Shown here piece after piece: positions 46,456-56,300 of a stretch of 64,000 nt of DNA. Both the position numbers and the translations under genes were made by a program. The notes beneath the pieces were generated by a model. The model was not told the origin of the DNA. It worked only from the letters and a program-made list of their open reading frames with translations, and did no database searches. This DNA comes from Tundrisphaera sp051175315 (lineage in GTDB: Bacteria; Planctomycetota; Planctomycetia; Isosphaerales; Isosphaeraceae), in the NCBI RefSeq assembly GCF_051175315.1, contig NZ_CP195100.1, positions 6,324,001 through 6,388,000 on the forward strand, written 5' to 3'. Each line of letters begins with the position of its first letter. Within the stretch, counting starts at the first letter, position 1.

Positions 46456-47274
46456 ATGAAATCTCTCACGATCGCGACGGCGACCGCCAAGGAGGCGATT
46501 CGCCAGCCGGCCTTCTTCGTCCTGGCGGCGATCGCCGGGTTCTGGCTGGTGGCCTCGATCTTCATCGCCTACTTCACGTTCGGCGAAGACATCAAGATGT
46601 ACAAGGACACCGGGCTGACGACGATCTCGTTCGCCTGCCTGCTCCTGGCCCTGCTCACGTCCAGCTCGACGGTGGCCGAGGAGATCGAGGGGAAGACCGC
46701 CATCACCCTCCTGTCCAAGCCGATCAACCGCCGCCAGTTCATCCTCGGCAAGTTCTTCGGCATCGAGATGGGCGTGCTGATGATGTACCTGATCCTGGGG
46801 TCGCTGTTCGCCCTGGGGGTGGCCTACAAGTATTCGTACGACCTCCGCGAGACCGCCGGCACCGACGCGGCGGGCAAGCAGATGGCCCAGGTGGCCCAGG
46901 TCATGCCGGGGCTGGTGCTCGGCTTCTTCGAGGTCACGGTGCTGACGGCCATCAGCGTGGCGATCTCCACCCGACTGCCGATGCTGGTGAACCTGGTCGT
47001 CTGCATCTCGATCTTCTTCCTCGGCCACCTGACGCCGATCCTGGTCGACGTGACCGCCAACGGCGGGGCCAACGAGCTGGTCCACTTCATGGCCCAGCTG
47101 TTCGCCTTCGGCCTGCCCGAGCTGGAGTTCTTCAACGCCGGCCCGGCGATCTCCACCGGGGCGGTCATCCCGTGGTTCGGATATGTTTTGCCGGCCGCGG
47201 GTTACTGCGTGTTGTACAGTGGAGCAGCGCTTCTCTTCGCGTTCCTCCTGTTCGAAGACCGCGACCTGGCCTGA
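46456..47274 (+). CDS. ABC-2 type transporter permease
   Basis: The 272-residue protein has about six predicted helices: QPAFFVLAAIAGFWLVASIF, TISFACLLLALLTSSSTVAE, IEMGVLMMYLILGSLFALGV, VLGFFEVTVLTAISVAISTR, MLVNLVVCISIFFLGHLTPI and FGYVLPAAGYCVLYSGAALL. The conserved cytoplasmic block EEIEGKTAITLLSKPINRRQ, followed by FILGKF, is the ABC-2/NatB signature. Such permeases need a separate ATPase. None is adjacent; the next gene encodes an ABC protein with a degenerate ATPase, so the true partner is unclear. Confidence 0.88.
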   Translation: MKSLTIATATAKEAIRQPAFFVLAAIAGFWLVASIFIAYFTFGEDIKMYKDTGLTTISFACLLLALLTSSSTVAEEIEGKTAITLLSKPINRRQFILGKFFGIEMGVLMMYLILGSLFALGVAYKYSYDLRETAGTDAAGKQMAQVAQVMPGLVLGFFEVTVLTAISVAISTRLPMLVNLVVCISIFFLGHLTPILVDVTANGGANELVHFMAQLFAFGLPELEFFNAGPAISTGAVIPWFGYVLPAAGYCVLYSGAALLFAFLLFEDRDLA

Positions 47275-47425
47275 CGCTCGTCCATGAGGCGTCCCGCCCC
47301 CGGAATCCCGGCGGCGGGCCGCCGGCGAGGTCCGTCGCCGGCCGGGCCCCGGCCTTCCGCGTCGCCGTGGCCGTGGCCCCCACCCGGCGGTTCGTCGACT
47401 CCGTGGCCCGTTGGGATACTTCGCG

Positions 47426-49399
47426 ATGCAATCGGCCGCGCTCGATCGCGCCCGGAAGCTGTGGGCCCCGTGCCGGGGCGCCGTGATCCGGGCGAAACTC
47501 CTGGGATTGATCCACTCCCTGCTGATCCTGGGCCTGATCCTCATCGGCGGGGGGGTGGCCGCCCTGGTCCTCACCCGGGGCGAGGCGTGGTGGCCCGCCG
47601 ATGCCGCGAGCCCGCCGCCGCGATGGCTGCCCGCCGCCACGGCCACCCGGCTCGACGGGGCGACGCTCCACCCCAACTCGGGGCTGTATGCGATCGTCGC
47701 GGCCCACGAGTCCATCGGCAACCCGCTCCACCGCGCCGGGTCGTATGCCCTCCGCTACCTGATCCGGGCCGTGCCTCCGCTGCGGAACAACGCCGGGGCG
47801 CTGTCGACCCTGCTGGCCTTCGCCCTGGCGACGCTGGCGGCGCTGGCCCTGGAGACGATGGCCCGCAAGAAGGCCATCGCCGCCGCCGTGAGCGAATCGG
47901 CCACGGCGTTGCGGCGCCTGATCCATCGCCAGACTTACCGGCTCGGCCAGTCGTCGTTGCCCTCCGAGGGGACCGGGCCGGTGGTCGGCCTGTTCACCCG
48001 CGAGGTCAACGACGTCCGCGATGGGTTGGCCGCCGAACTCGACGGCGGGGTCCGCCTGCCCGTCCTGGCCATCGGCCTGGCGCTGATCGGCCTGGCGACC
48101 TCTTGGACGACCGCCCTGTTCCTGGCGTCGCTGGTCGGCCTGACCTGGCTGGCCGTCCGGGCCCTGTCCCGGTCCTCGAAGCTGGAATCGGTGGTCGCCA
48201 CCCGCGATGCGGCGCTCCAGCTCAGCCTGCTCCAGGAGGACTTCGGCCTGATCCGCACGGTCCGCGTGCACGGGATGGAGAACGTCGACAAGCAGCGGTT
48301 CGACGAACACCTGGAACGGTTCCGCGATGCCGATTCCCGCCGGATGGCCCACGAGGTCCTCTACAGCCCGATGGCCCTGCTGGCCCTGGGGGCCGCCATC
48401 ACCGTCGCCGTCGGCGTGCTCGCCCAGGCCGTCCTGAAGGGCAGCATGACGGCCCCGGCCGCCCTGGTCCAGGTCGCGGCCCTGCTGGGGATGATCCCCC
48501 TGGCCCTGGCCTGGGAGCGGCTCCGCCAGGCGACCCGCCAGGCCGAACGGTCGGCGGGCGGGGTGTTCTCCTTCCTGGAACGCAAGCCGGAGCTGCACCA
48601 GGCGGGCGGGGCGAAGTTCCTGCCGCCCCTGCGCGAGAAGATCTCGTTCGAGAACGTGTCCCTGGAAGGGGGCAACCGCAAGCCGATCCTCAACGGGTTG
48701 ACCGTGGAGATCCCGGCCCGGTCCAAGACCTCGATCATGTCGATGGACGAGGAATCCAAGACGGCGATGGTCTGCCTGATCCCCCGGCTGATCGACCCCA
48801 CGGTCGGCCGGGTCCGGATCGACGGCCACGACCTCCGCGACGTGACCCTGGAGTCGGTGCGGGCCCAGGTGGCCGTCGTGCTCCAGGCCGACCTGGTGTT
48901 CTCCGACACGGTGTTCGCCAACATCGGCCTGGGCGACCCCAGCTACGACCTGCCCCGGGTGATCGAGGCCGCCAAGATCGCCCACGCCCACCACTTCATC
49001 CAGGCGCTGCCCGACGGCTACGACACCGAGATCGGCCCGATGGGGGCCTACCTCAAGCCCGACCAGCAGTACCGGATCGCCCTGGCCCGGGCCTATCTCC
49101 ACGACCCCTCGATCGTGATCATCGAGGAGCCCTCGATCCCGCTGGACGACGACGTCAAGGCGTTCGTCGACGACACCGTGGCCCGGATGGCGCCCAACCG
49201 GACGCTGATCATGCTGCCCCACCGGCTCTCGACGATCCGGTCGAGCGACCACGTCATCATCCTCCAGAACGGCAAGCTGGAGGCGGCCGGTTCGCCGCGC
49301 GAGGTGGGCGGGGAGAGCAAGCTCTACCGCCACATCCAGTACATGGAATTCAACCAGTTCGCGACCGGCGAGATCGAGGCCGGGCAGATGGGCGTCTGA
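47426..49399 (+). CDS. ABC exporter with degenerate ATPase domain
   Basis: The 657-residue protein has an N-terminal membrane domain (LIHSLLILGLILIGGGVAAL, IGLALIGLATSWTTALFLAS, VLYSPMALLALGAAITVAVG) and a C-terminal domain shaped like an ABC ATPase (ISFENVSLEGGNRKPILNGL). The catalytic motifs are lost. Walker A reads SMDEESKTA (439-447) with Lys445 but no glycines. The signature LSGGQ reads LKPDQ (543-547). The Walker B aspartate is Glu567 (IVIIEEPS). The H-loop histidine remains (LPHRLSTI). It cannot be a normal ATPase and may be a regulatory half of a heterodimer or a fossil exporter. An ATG at 47426 is chosen; a TTG 15 bp upstream is possible. Confidence 0.82.
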   Translation: MQSAALDRARKLWAPCRGAVIRAKLLGLIHSLLILGLILIGGGVAALVLTRGEAWWPADAASPPPRWLPAATATRLDGATLHPNSGLYAIVAAHESIGNPLHRAGSYALRYLIRAVPPLRNNAGALSTLLAFALATLAALALETMARKKAIAAAVSESATALRRLIHRQTYRLGQSSLPSEGTGPVVGLFTREVNDVRDGLAAELDGGVRLPVLAIGLALIGLATSWTTALFLASLVGLTWLAVRALSRSSKLESVVATRDAALQLSLLQEDFGLIRTVRVHGMENVDKQRFDEHLERFRDADSRRMAHEVLYSPMALLALGAAITVAVGVLAQAVLKGSMTAPAALVQVAALLGMIPLALAWERLRQATRQAERSAGGVFSFLERKPELHQAGGAKFLPPLREKISFENVSLEGGNRKPILNGLTVEIPARSKTSIMSMDEESKTAMVCLIPRLIDPTVGRVRIDGHDLRDVTLESVRAQVAVVLQADLVFSDTVFANIGLGDPSYDLPRVIEAAKIAHAHHFIQALPDGYDTEIGPMGAYLKPDQQYRIALARAYLHDPSIVIIEEPSIPLDDDVKAFVDDTVARMAPNRTLIMLPHRLSTIRSSDHVIILQNGKLEAAGSPREVGGESKLYRHIQYMEFNQFATGEIEAGQMGV

Positions 49400-49412
49400 A
49401 CTCGGGGAGTCG

Positions 49413-49441
49413 CGGGCGGCCGGGCATGGCTCGGCCGCCCG
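49413..49441. terminator. Hairpin between convergent ABC and SDR genes
   Basis: Perfect 10-bp arms CGGGCGGCCG / CGGCCGCCCG with a nine-base loop lie in the 49-bp gap between two convergent genes. It probably terminates both transcripts, though there is no T-run. Confidence 0.55.
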
Positions 49442-49448
49442 ATAGCGT

Positions 49449-50177
49449 TCAGGCCCAGTCGTCGACGGTGGGCTTGATGACGAGTTCCGGGACGCTGGCC
49501 CTGGGGTGGAGTTCCACCAGGAACAGGACGGCGCGGGCGACGTCCTCGGGCTGGAGGATCGCGTCGCGGCGATCCTGCGGGACCGGCACCGGGCGAGCGT
49601 CGAGGATCGGCGTGTTGACCTCGCCGGGATAGATCACCGTGGATCGGATGCCGCGCGGGCCTTCCTCGCGGCCGATGCCGATGCCGAGCGCGGCCTGGCC
49701 GAACTTCGAGGCCGAGTAGCCGGCCCCGCCGAGCACGCTGGCCCGGAGGCCGGAGATCGAGCAGACCTGGACGACCAGCCCGGCCCCCTTCTCGCGCATC
49801 CCGGGCAGGAAGGCGTGGACCAGGTTGAAAGCCCCGGTCAGGTTGGTGTTGATCATCAGGTCCCAGTCGGCCGGGGCCAGCTTGTCCAGCGAGCGGACGC
49901 GGACGTTGGTCCCGGCATTGCAGACCAGGACGTCGACCGAGCCGAATGCCGCGAGGACCCGCCCGGCCATGGCATCCACGCCGGCCCGGTCGGCCACGTC
50001 GCACGACTCGATCAGGGTGTCGTCCCTGCCGATCTCGTCGCGGACGCGCTCCAGCTTGGACGGGTCCCGCCCGATCAGGGCCACCCTCAGCCCCATCCGG
50101 CCCAGCTCGACGGCGGTGGCGCGGCCGATCCCGCTGCCGGCCCCCGTGACCAGGGCGGTGCGCGATTCGATCGACAT
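49449..50177 (-). CDS. Short-chain dehydrogenase/reductase
   Basis: The 242-residue SDR has the nucleotide-binding motif TGAGSGIGRA (11-20), the structural NAG (NAGTN, about 87-91), and catalytic Ser140/142, Tyr154 and Lys158 (GYSASKFGQAAL). ESCDVADRAG fits an NADP-preferring classical SDR. The substrate cannot be told. GGAG eight bases before the ATG at 50177 fixes the start; a longer open frame reaches into a GC-rich hairpin region and is not coding. Confidence 0.93.
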   Translation of the reverse strand: MSIESRTALVTGAGSGIGRATAVELGRMGLRVALIGRDPSKLERVRDEIGRDDTLIESCDVADRAGVDAMAGRVLAAFGSVDVLVCNAGTNVRVRSLDKLAPADWDLMINTNLTGAFNLVHAFLPGMREKGAGLVVQVCSISGLRASVLGGAGYSASKFGQAALGIGIGREEGPRGIRSTVIYPGEVNTPILDARPVPVPQDRRDAILQPEDVARAVLFLVELHPRASVPELVIKPTVDDWA

Positions 50178-50203
50178 GTGATTCTCCATCCGGGACGCGA
50201 ACG

Positions 50204-50238
50204 GCCCCGCGCCGCCCCCCGGAGGGGCGGCGCGGGGC
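50204..50238. other. Perfect GC-rich hairpin upstream of SDR gene
   Basis: A 15-bp perfect stem GCCCCGCGCCGCCCC / GGGGCGGCGCGGGGC with a five-base loop lies between the end of the subtilisin gene and the start of the SDR gene on the minus strand. It may be a terminator for the protease transcript, but there is no T-run on either side. Confidence 0.5.
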
Positions 50239-50320
50239 TCGATATCGGCGATGATCTTACCGGATGAGGACGCGGGTGGCAGGGCGAAAATCCCCGGGCC
50301 GCCCATGACGCGGCGTGGCG

Positions 50321-51940
50321 TCAGTCTTTCGACCCGATCAGCGACTTCTGATTATCGCGATGCTTGCCCTGGAAGAACCGGGGCCGCCTGGCCGAGCTGA
50401 TCACGGCCGGCGCGTCCGTCCCGCTGGGGCGGGGGGTGATGTTGGACGAGGCCGCCTTCACCGTCCAGGTCCGGAAGCTCCCGACGTTCCCCTTGATCGC
50501 GGAGAACAGGACCGGGTTGGACGCGTCGAGTCGAGACGTCTCGGCCCGGCCGCTGGAAACCCCGTTGATGAAGACCTGGGTCGTCGGCGCGGGCGGGGTG
50601 ACCGGCAGGGGCACGGCGATCGGGGCCGGGGCCGGCTGCACGGCCGGGGTCGTGGCGGGCGGGGGCGTCGGGGCCGGGACCTGGGCCGCCGGCGGGGGCG
50701 TCGCGGGGACCTGGGCCGCGGGCGGGGCGACCGGGGCCGGCGTCGCGGCCGGCGGGGGCGTCGGGGCCGGGGTCGGAGCCGGGATCGGCGTCGGCGTCGG
50801 CGTTGGCGTCGGTGCGGGGACCGGCGTCGGCGTTGGCGTCGGCGTGGTGACCGGCGGGGTGACGGGGGCGGGGAAATCCTTGGAAATCTGCTCGGCCACG
50901 ATCCGGGCCGAGGCGAACACGTCGAGCCGACCCAGCGAGATGCCGGTCACGGAGTCGCTGATCGCGTCGGCGCCCTGGGTGATCCACTGGTCGATCTGGT
51001 CGACCGTGGGGAGCCGGTCGTAGGCCTGCTCGTAGATCTGCTGGAGGAGGACGATCCCGCCGGCCACCTGGGGCGAGGCGAAGCTGGTCCCGTCCAGGCT
51101 CATCACGCCGCTGCCGCCGGCCGGGGCCGTGATCCCGATCGAGGGGGCCGCCACGTCGGTGGCCGACTTGCCGCCGAGGGCCTTGCCCAGCCTCTGGGCG
51201 TTGCCGGCGAGCTTGTCCGAGGCGTCGGTCCCGGTCACGCTGATCGTGTTGGGGATGATCGAGATGAAGCCTTCGCCCTGCTTGCCGGTGAACGCATTCC
51301 CGGTGGCCGTGACCACGGGGATGTTCAACCCTTCCAACTTCGTGATCAGCCCGGAGATCCGCTGGCCGACCCCGCCATCCTGCGAGAAGTAGTCGACGGC
51401 GTAGTTGTTGCCGTCGGACAGCGACAGGTTGACGACGGTGATGTTGTAGGAGGAGTGATTGTCGACCACCCACTGGAGGGCGTCGCCGATCTTGTTGAAG
51501 TCCCCCTTGCCGTTGTCGCCGAAGACGCGGAGCGCGACGATGTCCGCCCCCGGGGCGACGCCGGTCGACCCGGCCGCGATCCCGGCGACGCCGGTGCCGT
51601 GCTGGGACGTGGGGAGCACGCCGTTGGGGCTGCCGGTGAAGTCCACCCCCGCCACGACCTTGTTGCCGGGGCCGAGGCCCCCGCCCAGGATCGGGTTGGT
51701 GTAGTTGATCCCGGTGTCGATCACCGCCACGGCGCTACCCGAGCCATCCACGCCGAAGGTGGCGCGGGTGTCCGAGGCCTGGATGATCGCATCGTAGTTG
51801 GTCGAACGGTCGGCATTCAAGGTCGCGCCGGCGATCTCGGGGGCACCGGCGACGGACAGCATTTGACGGCCTTCAAGGCCTTCGATCCCGGGTCGGCGGC
51901 GGTCGCGGGCAACGCGACCGGTCGTGCGGGTCCACCCCAT
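50321..51940 (-). CDS. S8 subtilisin-like surface protease
   Basis: The 539-residue protein has an N-terminal LEPRxLL-type signal (IEGLEGRQMLSV, about 19-30) and a subtilase domain. The triad is Asp75 (AVIDTGINY), His114 (SQHGTGVAGIAAG) and Ser286 (GTSFASPQVAGG), with oxyanion Asn215 (TATGN). After the domain (to about 365) comes a long proline/threonine/alanine linker with TPTPTPVPAP-type repeats, then a small C-terminal domain (TTQVFINGVSSGRAETSRLD). It is probably exported and linker-tethered on the surface. GGGAGGAA upstream fixes the ATG at 51940. It is divergent from kdsB. Confidence 0.9.
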   Translation of the reverse strand: MGWTRTTGRVARDRRRPGIEGLEGRQMLSVAGAPEIAGATLNADRSTNYDAIIQASDTRATFGVDGSGSAVAVIDTGINYTNPILGGGLGPGNKVVAGVDFTGSPNGVLPTSQHGTGVAGIAAGSTGVAPGADIVALRVFGDNGKGDFNKIGDALQWVVDNHSSYNITVVNLSLSDGNNYAVDYFSQDGGVGQRISGLITKLEGLNIPVVTATGNAFTGKQGEGFISIIPNTISVTGTDASDKLAGNAQRLGKALGGKSATDVAAPSIGITAPAGGSGVMSLDGTSFASPQVAGGIVLLQQIYEQAYDRLPTVDQIDQWITQGADAISDSVTGISLGRLDVFASARIVAEQISKDFPAPVTPPVTTPTPTPTPVPAPTPTPTPTPIPAPTPAPTPPPAATPAPVAPPAAQVPATPPPAAQVPAPTPPPATTPAVQPAPAPIAVPLPVTPPAPTTQVFINGVSSGRAETSRLDASNPVLFSAIKGNVGSFRTWTVKAASSNITPRPSGTDAPAVISSARRPRFFQGKHRDNQKSLIGSKD

Positions 51941-52597
51941 GCTTGAACTTCCTCCCCAGACGACCGCCCAAACTCGGGCTGGCCGTCCCGCGAAACGATG
52001 GTGAACGCCCCCCTTCCATGGCACGACGAACCCGGGGGAATTCCCGGGCGCGTCGCGGAGACCGGGATCGCGCGAACGACCCCGAACCTGGCAGAGCGTG
52101 TGCAGTCGGTGTAGGGGACGTACCCGGGCGAGTCCCCGCCTCGCCGGCCCGTCGGGGCGCGAGGCGTCGGCTCGCCGGGATGGATCCCTGAGCGAGGGAC
52201 CCTCGCGGGATTCCCCGGGCGGCGACGGAGGCCGCCCCATCCAGGGGTGGCCGCATTCGCGCGACGGTTCGGCCGCGAGGGCGGAAGGCGAGCATCCTGC
52301 GGGGGGAGCGTGCGGGTACCGGGTGCGGATCTCGACGCGCGTCCTCCGGACGACGCATCAGGGCGCGGACATTCCTGGGGCGGAACTTCGCGGCCGGCGA
52401 GGCGGGCCGCCCGTGGCGGCCGAGCGATGGAGACGGAAGACTCGCGGCGGATCGCGACGGGGGCATGCAGGGCGGATCGCCTTGCGTCGCCGCTCGCGTC
52501 GGATACAGTAGGCGGGGCGGGTGCCCCGACCGGCCGCTCGTCGACCTTCTCGACGTCCCTAGTATCGGACATAAATCCGCGGAGATGCCCCAGAATC
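51941..52597. other. Divergent promoter region, no supported gene
   Basis: 657 bp between the surface protease (minus) and kdsB (plus). Open frames here overlap on both strands and have no recognisable domain or ribosome-binding site. A short AT-richer stretch just before kdsB (AGTATCGGACATAAATCC at about 52561-52578) is the likely promoter region of that gene. Confidence 0.5.
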
Positions 52598-53356
52598 ATG
52601 GCCATCGTCGGCATAATCCCGGCGCGTTTCGGATCGACCCGATTGCCCGGCAAACCCCTCCTATCCGACACCGGATGGCCCCTGATTCGGCACGTCGTGG
52701 AGGCCGCGCGGCACGCGAATCGCCTCGATCGGATCGTCGTGGCCACGGATGATGATCGGATCATGCAAGCCGTGGCGGCCTTCGGCGGCGAGGCCGTCAT
52801 GACCCGCGCCGACCACCCCACCGGCACCGACCGCATCGCCGAGGTCGCCGCCCTGATCCCGGACGCCGACCTCATCGTCAACATCCAGGGGGATGAACCC
52901 GAACTCTCCGGCGATGCGATCGACGCGATCGTCGCCCTGCTCGAATCCGACCCGGACGCCCCGATGGCGACCTTGGGGACGCCGATCCGATCCGAGGCGA
53001 CCTACCGCGACCCGTCGTGCGTCAAGGTGGTGGCCTCGACCCGGGGCCGGGCCCTCTACTTCTCCCGGAGCCCGATCCCCCACCACCGCGACGGCGTGCC
53101 CGACTTCTCCGCCGATCCCCCGTCCGCCCTGCTCCACCTGGGGATCTACGGCTATCGCCGCGACTTCCTCCTGGGCTATGCGGCCCTGCCGCCGTCGCCG
53201 CTGGAGCAGGCCGAGAAGTTGGAGCAGCTCCGCGTCCTCGAAGCCGGCCTGCCGATCGCCCTCGGGGTGGTCCACGAACATGGCGTGGGCATCGACACCC
53301 CCGAGGACTATCGCCGCTTCGTCGGGCGCTGGCGGGCGGCCCGACCTACGGCCTGA
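52598..53356 (+). CDS. kdsB: 3-deoxy-manno-octulosonate cytidylyltransferase
   Basis: The 252-residue KdsB activates Kdo as CMP-Kdo for lipopolysaccharide synthesis. Hallmarks are MAIVGIIPARFGSTRLPGKP, RIVVATDDDRIMQAVAAFGG, TRADHPTGTDRIAEVAA, VNIQGDEPELSGDAID, ALYFSRSPIPHHRDGVP and EQAEKLEQLRVLEAGLPI. The start coincides with the conserved first strand. It ends inside the last 11 bp of the convergent giant dehydrogenase gene. Its presence indicates that Kdo-containing lipid A/LPS is made. Confidence 0.96.
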   Translation: MAIVGIIPARFGSTRLPGKPLLSDTGWPLIRHVVEAARHANRLDRIVVATDDDRIMQAVAAFGGEAVMTRADHPTGTDRIAEVAALIPDADLIVNIQGDEPELSGDAIDAIVALLESDPDAPMATLGTPIRSEATYRDPSCVKVVASTRGRALYFSRSPIPHHRDGVPDFSADPPSALLHLGIYGYRRDFLLGYAALPPSPLEQAEKLEQLRVLEAGLPIALGVVHEHGVGIDTPEDYRRFVGRWRAARPTA

Positions 53357-56300
53357 GGCTCATCAGGTAGGCGACGAGGTCGGCGAACTCGGCGGGGGTG
53401 AGTCCGTCGACCTGCCCGGCGGGCATGATCGACACCTCGCCGAGCTTCCTTTCGTCGATCTGGTCCTTACGGATCCGGATCGGCCGGGCCTCGGCGTCCA
53501 CCAGCTCGACCTCCGCGTCGGACTCGGCCCGGAGGACGCCGGCGGCCAGGGTGCCATCCTTGCGGGCGATCAGCACCGGCTGGTATCCGGTGGCGATCCG
53601 GTTGGACGGTTCCAGCACCGAGCGGATGACCTCGGCCCGGTCGTACTTGCCGGCCAGCCCGGCGAGATCCGGGCCGACGTTGGCCCCGCCCCGCCCGCCG
53701 ACGGAGTGGCACTTCACGCAGCCGATCCCCCGGGCGTCGAAGAACAGGGCCTCCCCCTTCTTCGGGTCGCCGTCGTGCCCCAGGGCATAGCTCCGCAACG
53801 CCTCCGCGATCGGGACCGCGGGGGCGGCCGATCCCGCCGAGCCGTCGTCTTCCGACACCTGGACGCCGAACGCCCAGACGCCCATCCCCTGATGGCTCCG
53901 CACGAGGAGGCGGTTGGACCCCTTCTTGAGGGCGACCCGGACGAGGTCGGAATCCGGGGCATAGGGCCGCCCGGCATAGTTCTGGACCGACAGCACCGGC
54001 TTGCCGTCGAGCGTGAGCTGGATCGTCCCGCTCGACCCGACCAGCAGCAGCGCGGAGCGGTCGCGGTCCGAGGCGATCTCGGCGACGGCGAACGCGGAGA
54101 TCTGGGGCGGGTTCTGGGCGTCGTAGCCGAACCCGCCCCGGTCGCCGGCCCCGCCCTTCAGGTCCTCCAGCACGACCTGCCCGGTGACGGGATCGGCCCG
54201 GCGATCGGACCAGGCGACGGACCGCCCCTCGGCGCCGGACTCGGGACGGCCGAAGTCGATCGCGGCGGGGTCCGGGAACAGCGGGCCGAGCGTCCGGGGG
54301 AACGGCCCGATCACCTTCCAGTCGACGACCGGGGCGAACCGGGCCAGGATCCGCTCCGCGGCCAGGGCCGACGGCCCGGCGAACTCGCCCCGCGCCGCGC
54401 GGGCCGCGATGTCGGGTCGGGCCTGATCGCGGATCGCGAGCAACGCCGACTCCCCGGCCCGGCGCAGGTCGGGGTTCTTCCCCTGGATCGCGGCGACGTA
54501 GGCGGGGATGGCACGGGCATCGGGCAGGTTGCACAGGGCCATCGTGGCCTCGTCCCTGACGGCTTCATCTTTATCGGCCAGGACGACCAGCCGGCGGACG
54601 GCCGCGTCGATCCGGTGCCGGGCCGAGGCGATCGCGGCGGCCCGGCGGACCGGCGCGGCCGGGTCGTCGAGCCGGGCGGCGATGGCCGCGTGGACCTCCT
54701 CGGGCAGCGGCTTGCTGTCGAGCGGGAACGCCGCGACGGCGGCCGCGCGGACCAGTTCGGAGGGATGATCGAGGAACCCCGCCAGGTCGTTGGGCGGCAG
54801 CCGCCGGCTCATCCCGAGCTTGGGCAAGGCCCGCGCCAGGAGTTCGGCGGGGGCCTTCGGGTCGTAGACCAGCATCATCCGCGCGTTGAGCGCCGGCCGG
54901 GCGTTGAGATTGCCCAGGGCATCGAGCGCGGCGGTCCGCACGTCGAGCGGCCGATCCGGGTCGGCCAGGAGCTTCGCCAACGTCGGGGCCGACCCGGCAT
55001 CCCCCATCAGGCCGAGGGCCTCGACGATGGCCGACAGTAAACGCGGGTCGTCCTCCGAGGGCAGGCGCCTGCGGAACAGGGGCAGGGCACGCGGGCCGAC
55101 CGCCAGAAGGCCGACCAGGGCCGGGCGGCGGACCGACGGGTCCTCATCTTCCAGGGCGGCGGCCAGCCCTTCGAAGACGGCGGCCATCCCCTCGGCATCC
55201 CAGTCCTCGGTCCTCCGGGGCGGGGGCGAGGCCAGGGGGTTGGTGCCGAACCACTGGCCGTCCCATTCGGGATAGCGGCGATACAGGCCGGCCAGGGTCG
55301 CGACGACCCGCGCTCTCCACTCGGGGTCCCCCTCGTCGGTCACGATGGCGGCCAGGGCGACGGCGACCGGGACGGCCCAGGTCTGGTCGGCGAGCTTGAG
55401 GGCCTCCTCCCGCCGCCGGGGATCGCCGAGGGCCGCGACGAGTGGGGAATCGGCCCAGACGCCGATCGAACGGATCGCCTGGCGGATCGACCAGGCGGCG
55501 AACGGGTCGAGTTCCCCGAGCCCGGCATACAAGGCGGGCAAAGAGGCCGGGTCGGCGATCCGGCCGAGGGCGATGGCGGCCTCGCGGCGGACGGCCGGGT
55601 CGGCATCGCCCAGATGAGTCGCGATGGCGGACCTGGCCTGGGCGTCGCGGCGGATCCCTCGCGATCGGATCGCCTGGAGCCGCACCTCCGCATCGGGATC
55701 GTCGAGCACCGATCGGATCGCCCCCGTTGACTCGCCGCCCGGGATGGCGTCGAGTGCCCACAGGGCATGGATTCTGCCGGCGATCGGGCCGGCCCCCCCG
55801 AGCTTGGCGGCCAACTCGGCGACGGACGGAGGGCCGAGTTCGTCGACGATCCGGCGCTGGGCATCGAGGCGGGCCGAGAAGGCCGGGTGATCGAGCGCCG
55901 CCAGGCGGGCCGCCAGGTCGGTGCCGGTCGGCCGGGGGGCGGGCGTGACGCGGTCGGCCCCATCGTAGGCCAGGCGGAACAGCCGGCCCGTCGCCGGACC
56001 CTTCGCCAGCCACCCGCCATAGGCCCAGTCGACCAGGTAGAAGGACATCCCATCCGGCGAGGCGGCCAGCGAGAACGGGCGGAAGTCGCCCAGGTCTCCC
56101 TTCTCGACGACCTTCTCCTTCGCCAGGACCTTGAACGAGGCCCCCTCCCGGGCGATCCGGTAATGCGTGACCGTCTGGGTGCCCCAGTCGCAGAAGAACA
56201 GGCCGCCGCGATAGCGTTCGGGCAAACCGTCGTCGTTGTAGCAGATCCCCTGCGTGCCCGACCCGCCGAGCTGGCCGGCGACGATCGGCAGGGCACGATC

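Noticed and set aside
50760..50860. Short tandem GGCGTCGGCGTC-like DNA repeat
   Set aside because: It encodes the proline/threonine linker of the subtilase on the minus strand.
52247..52597. 117-codon N-terminal extension of kdsB
   Set aside because: KdsB starts with the conserved strand MAIVGIIPARFGSTR; the extension is arginine/glycine-rich and outside the family.
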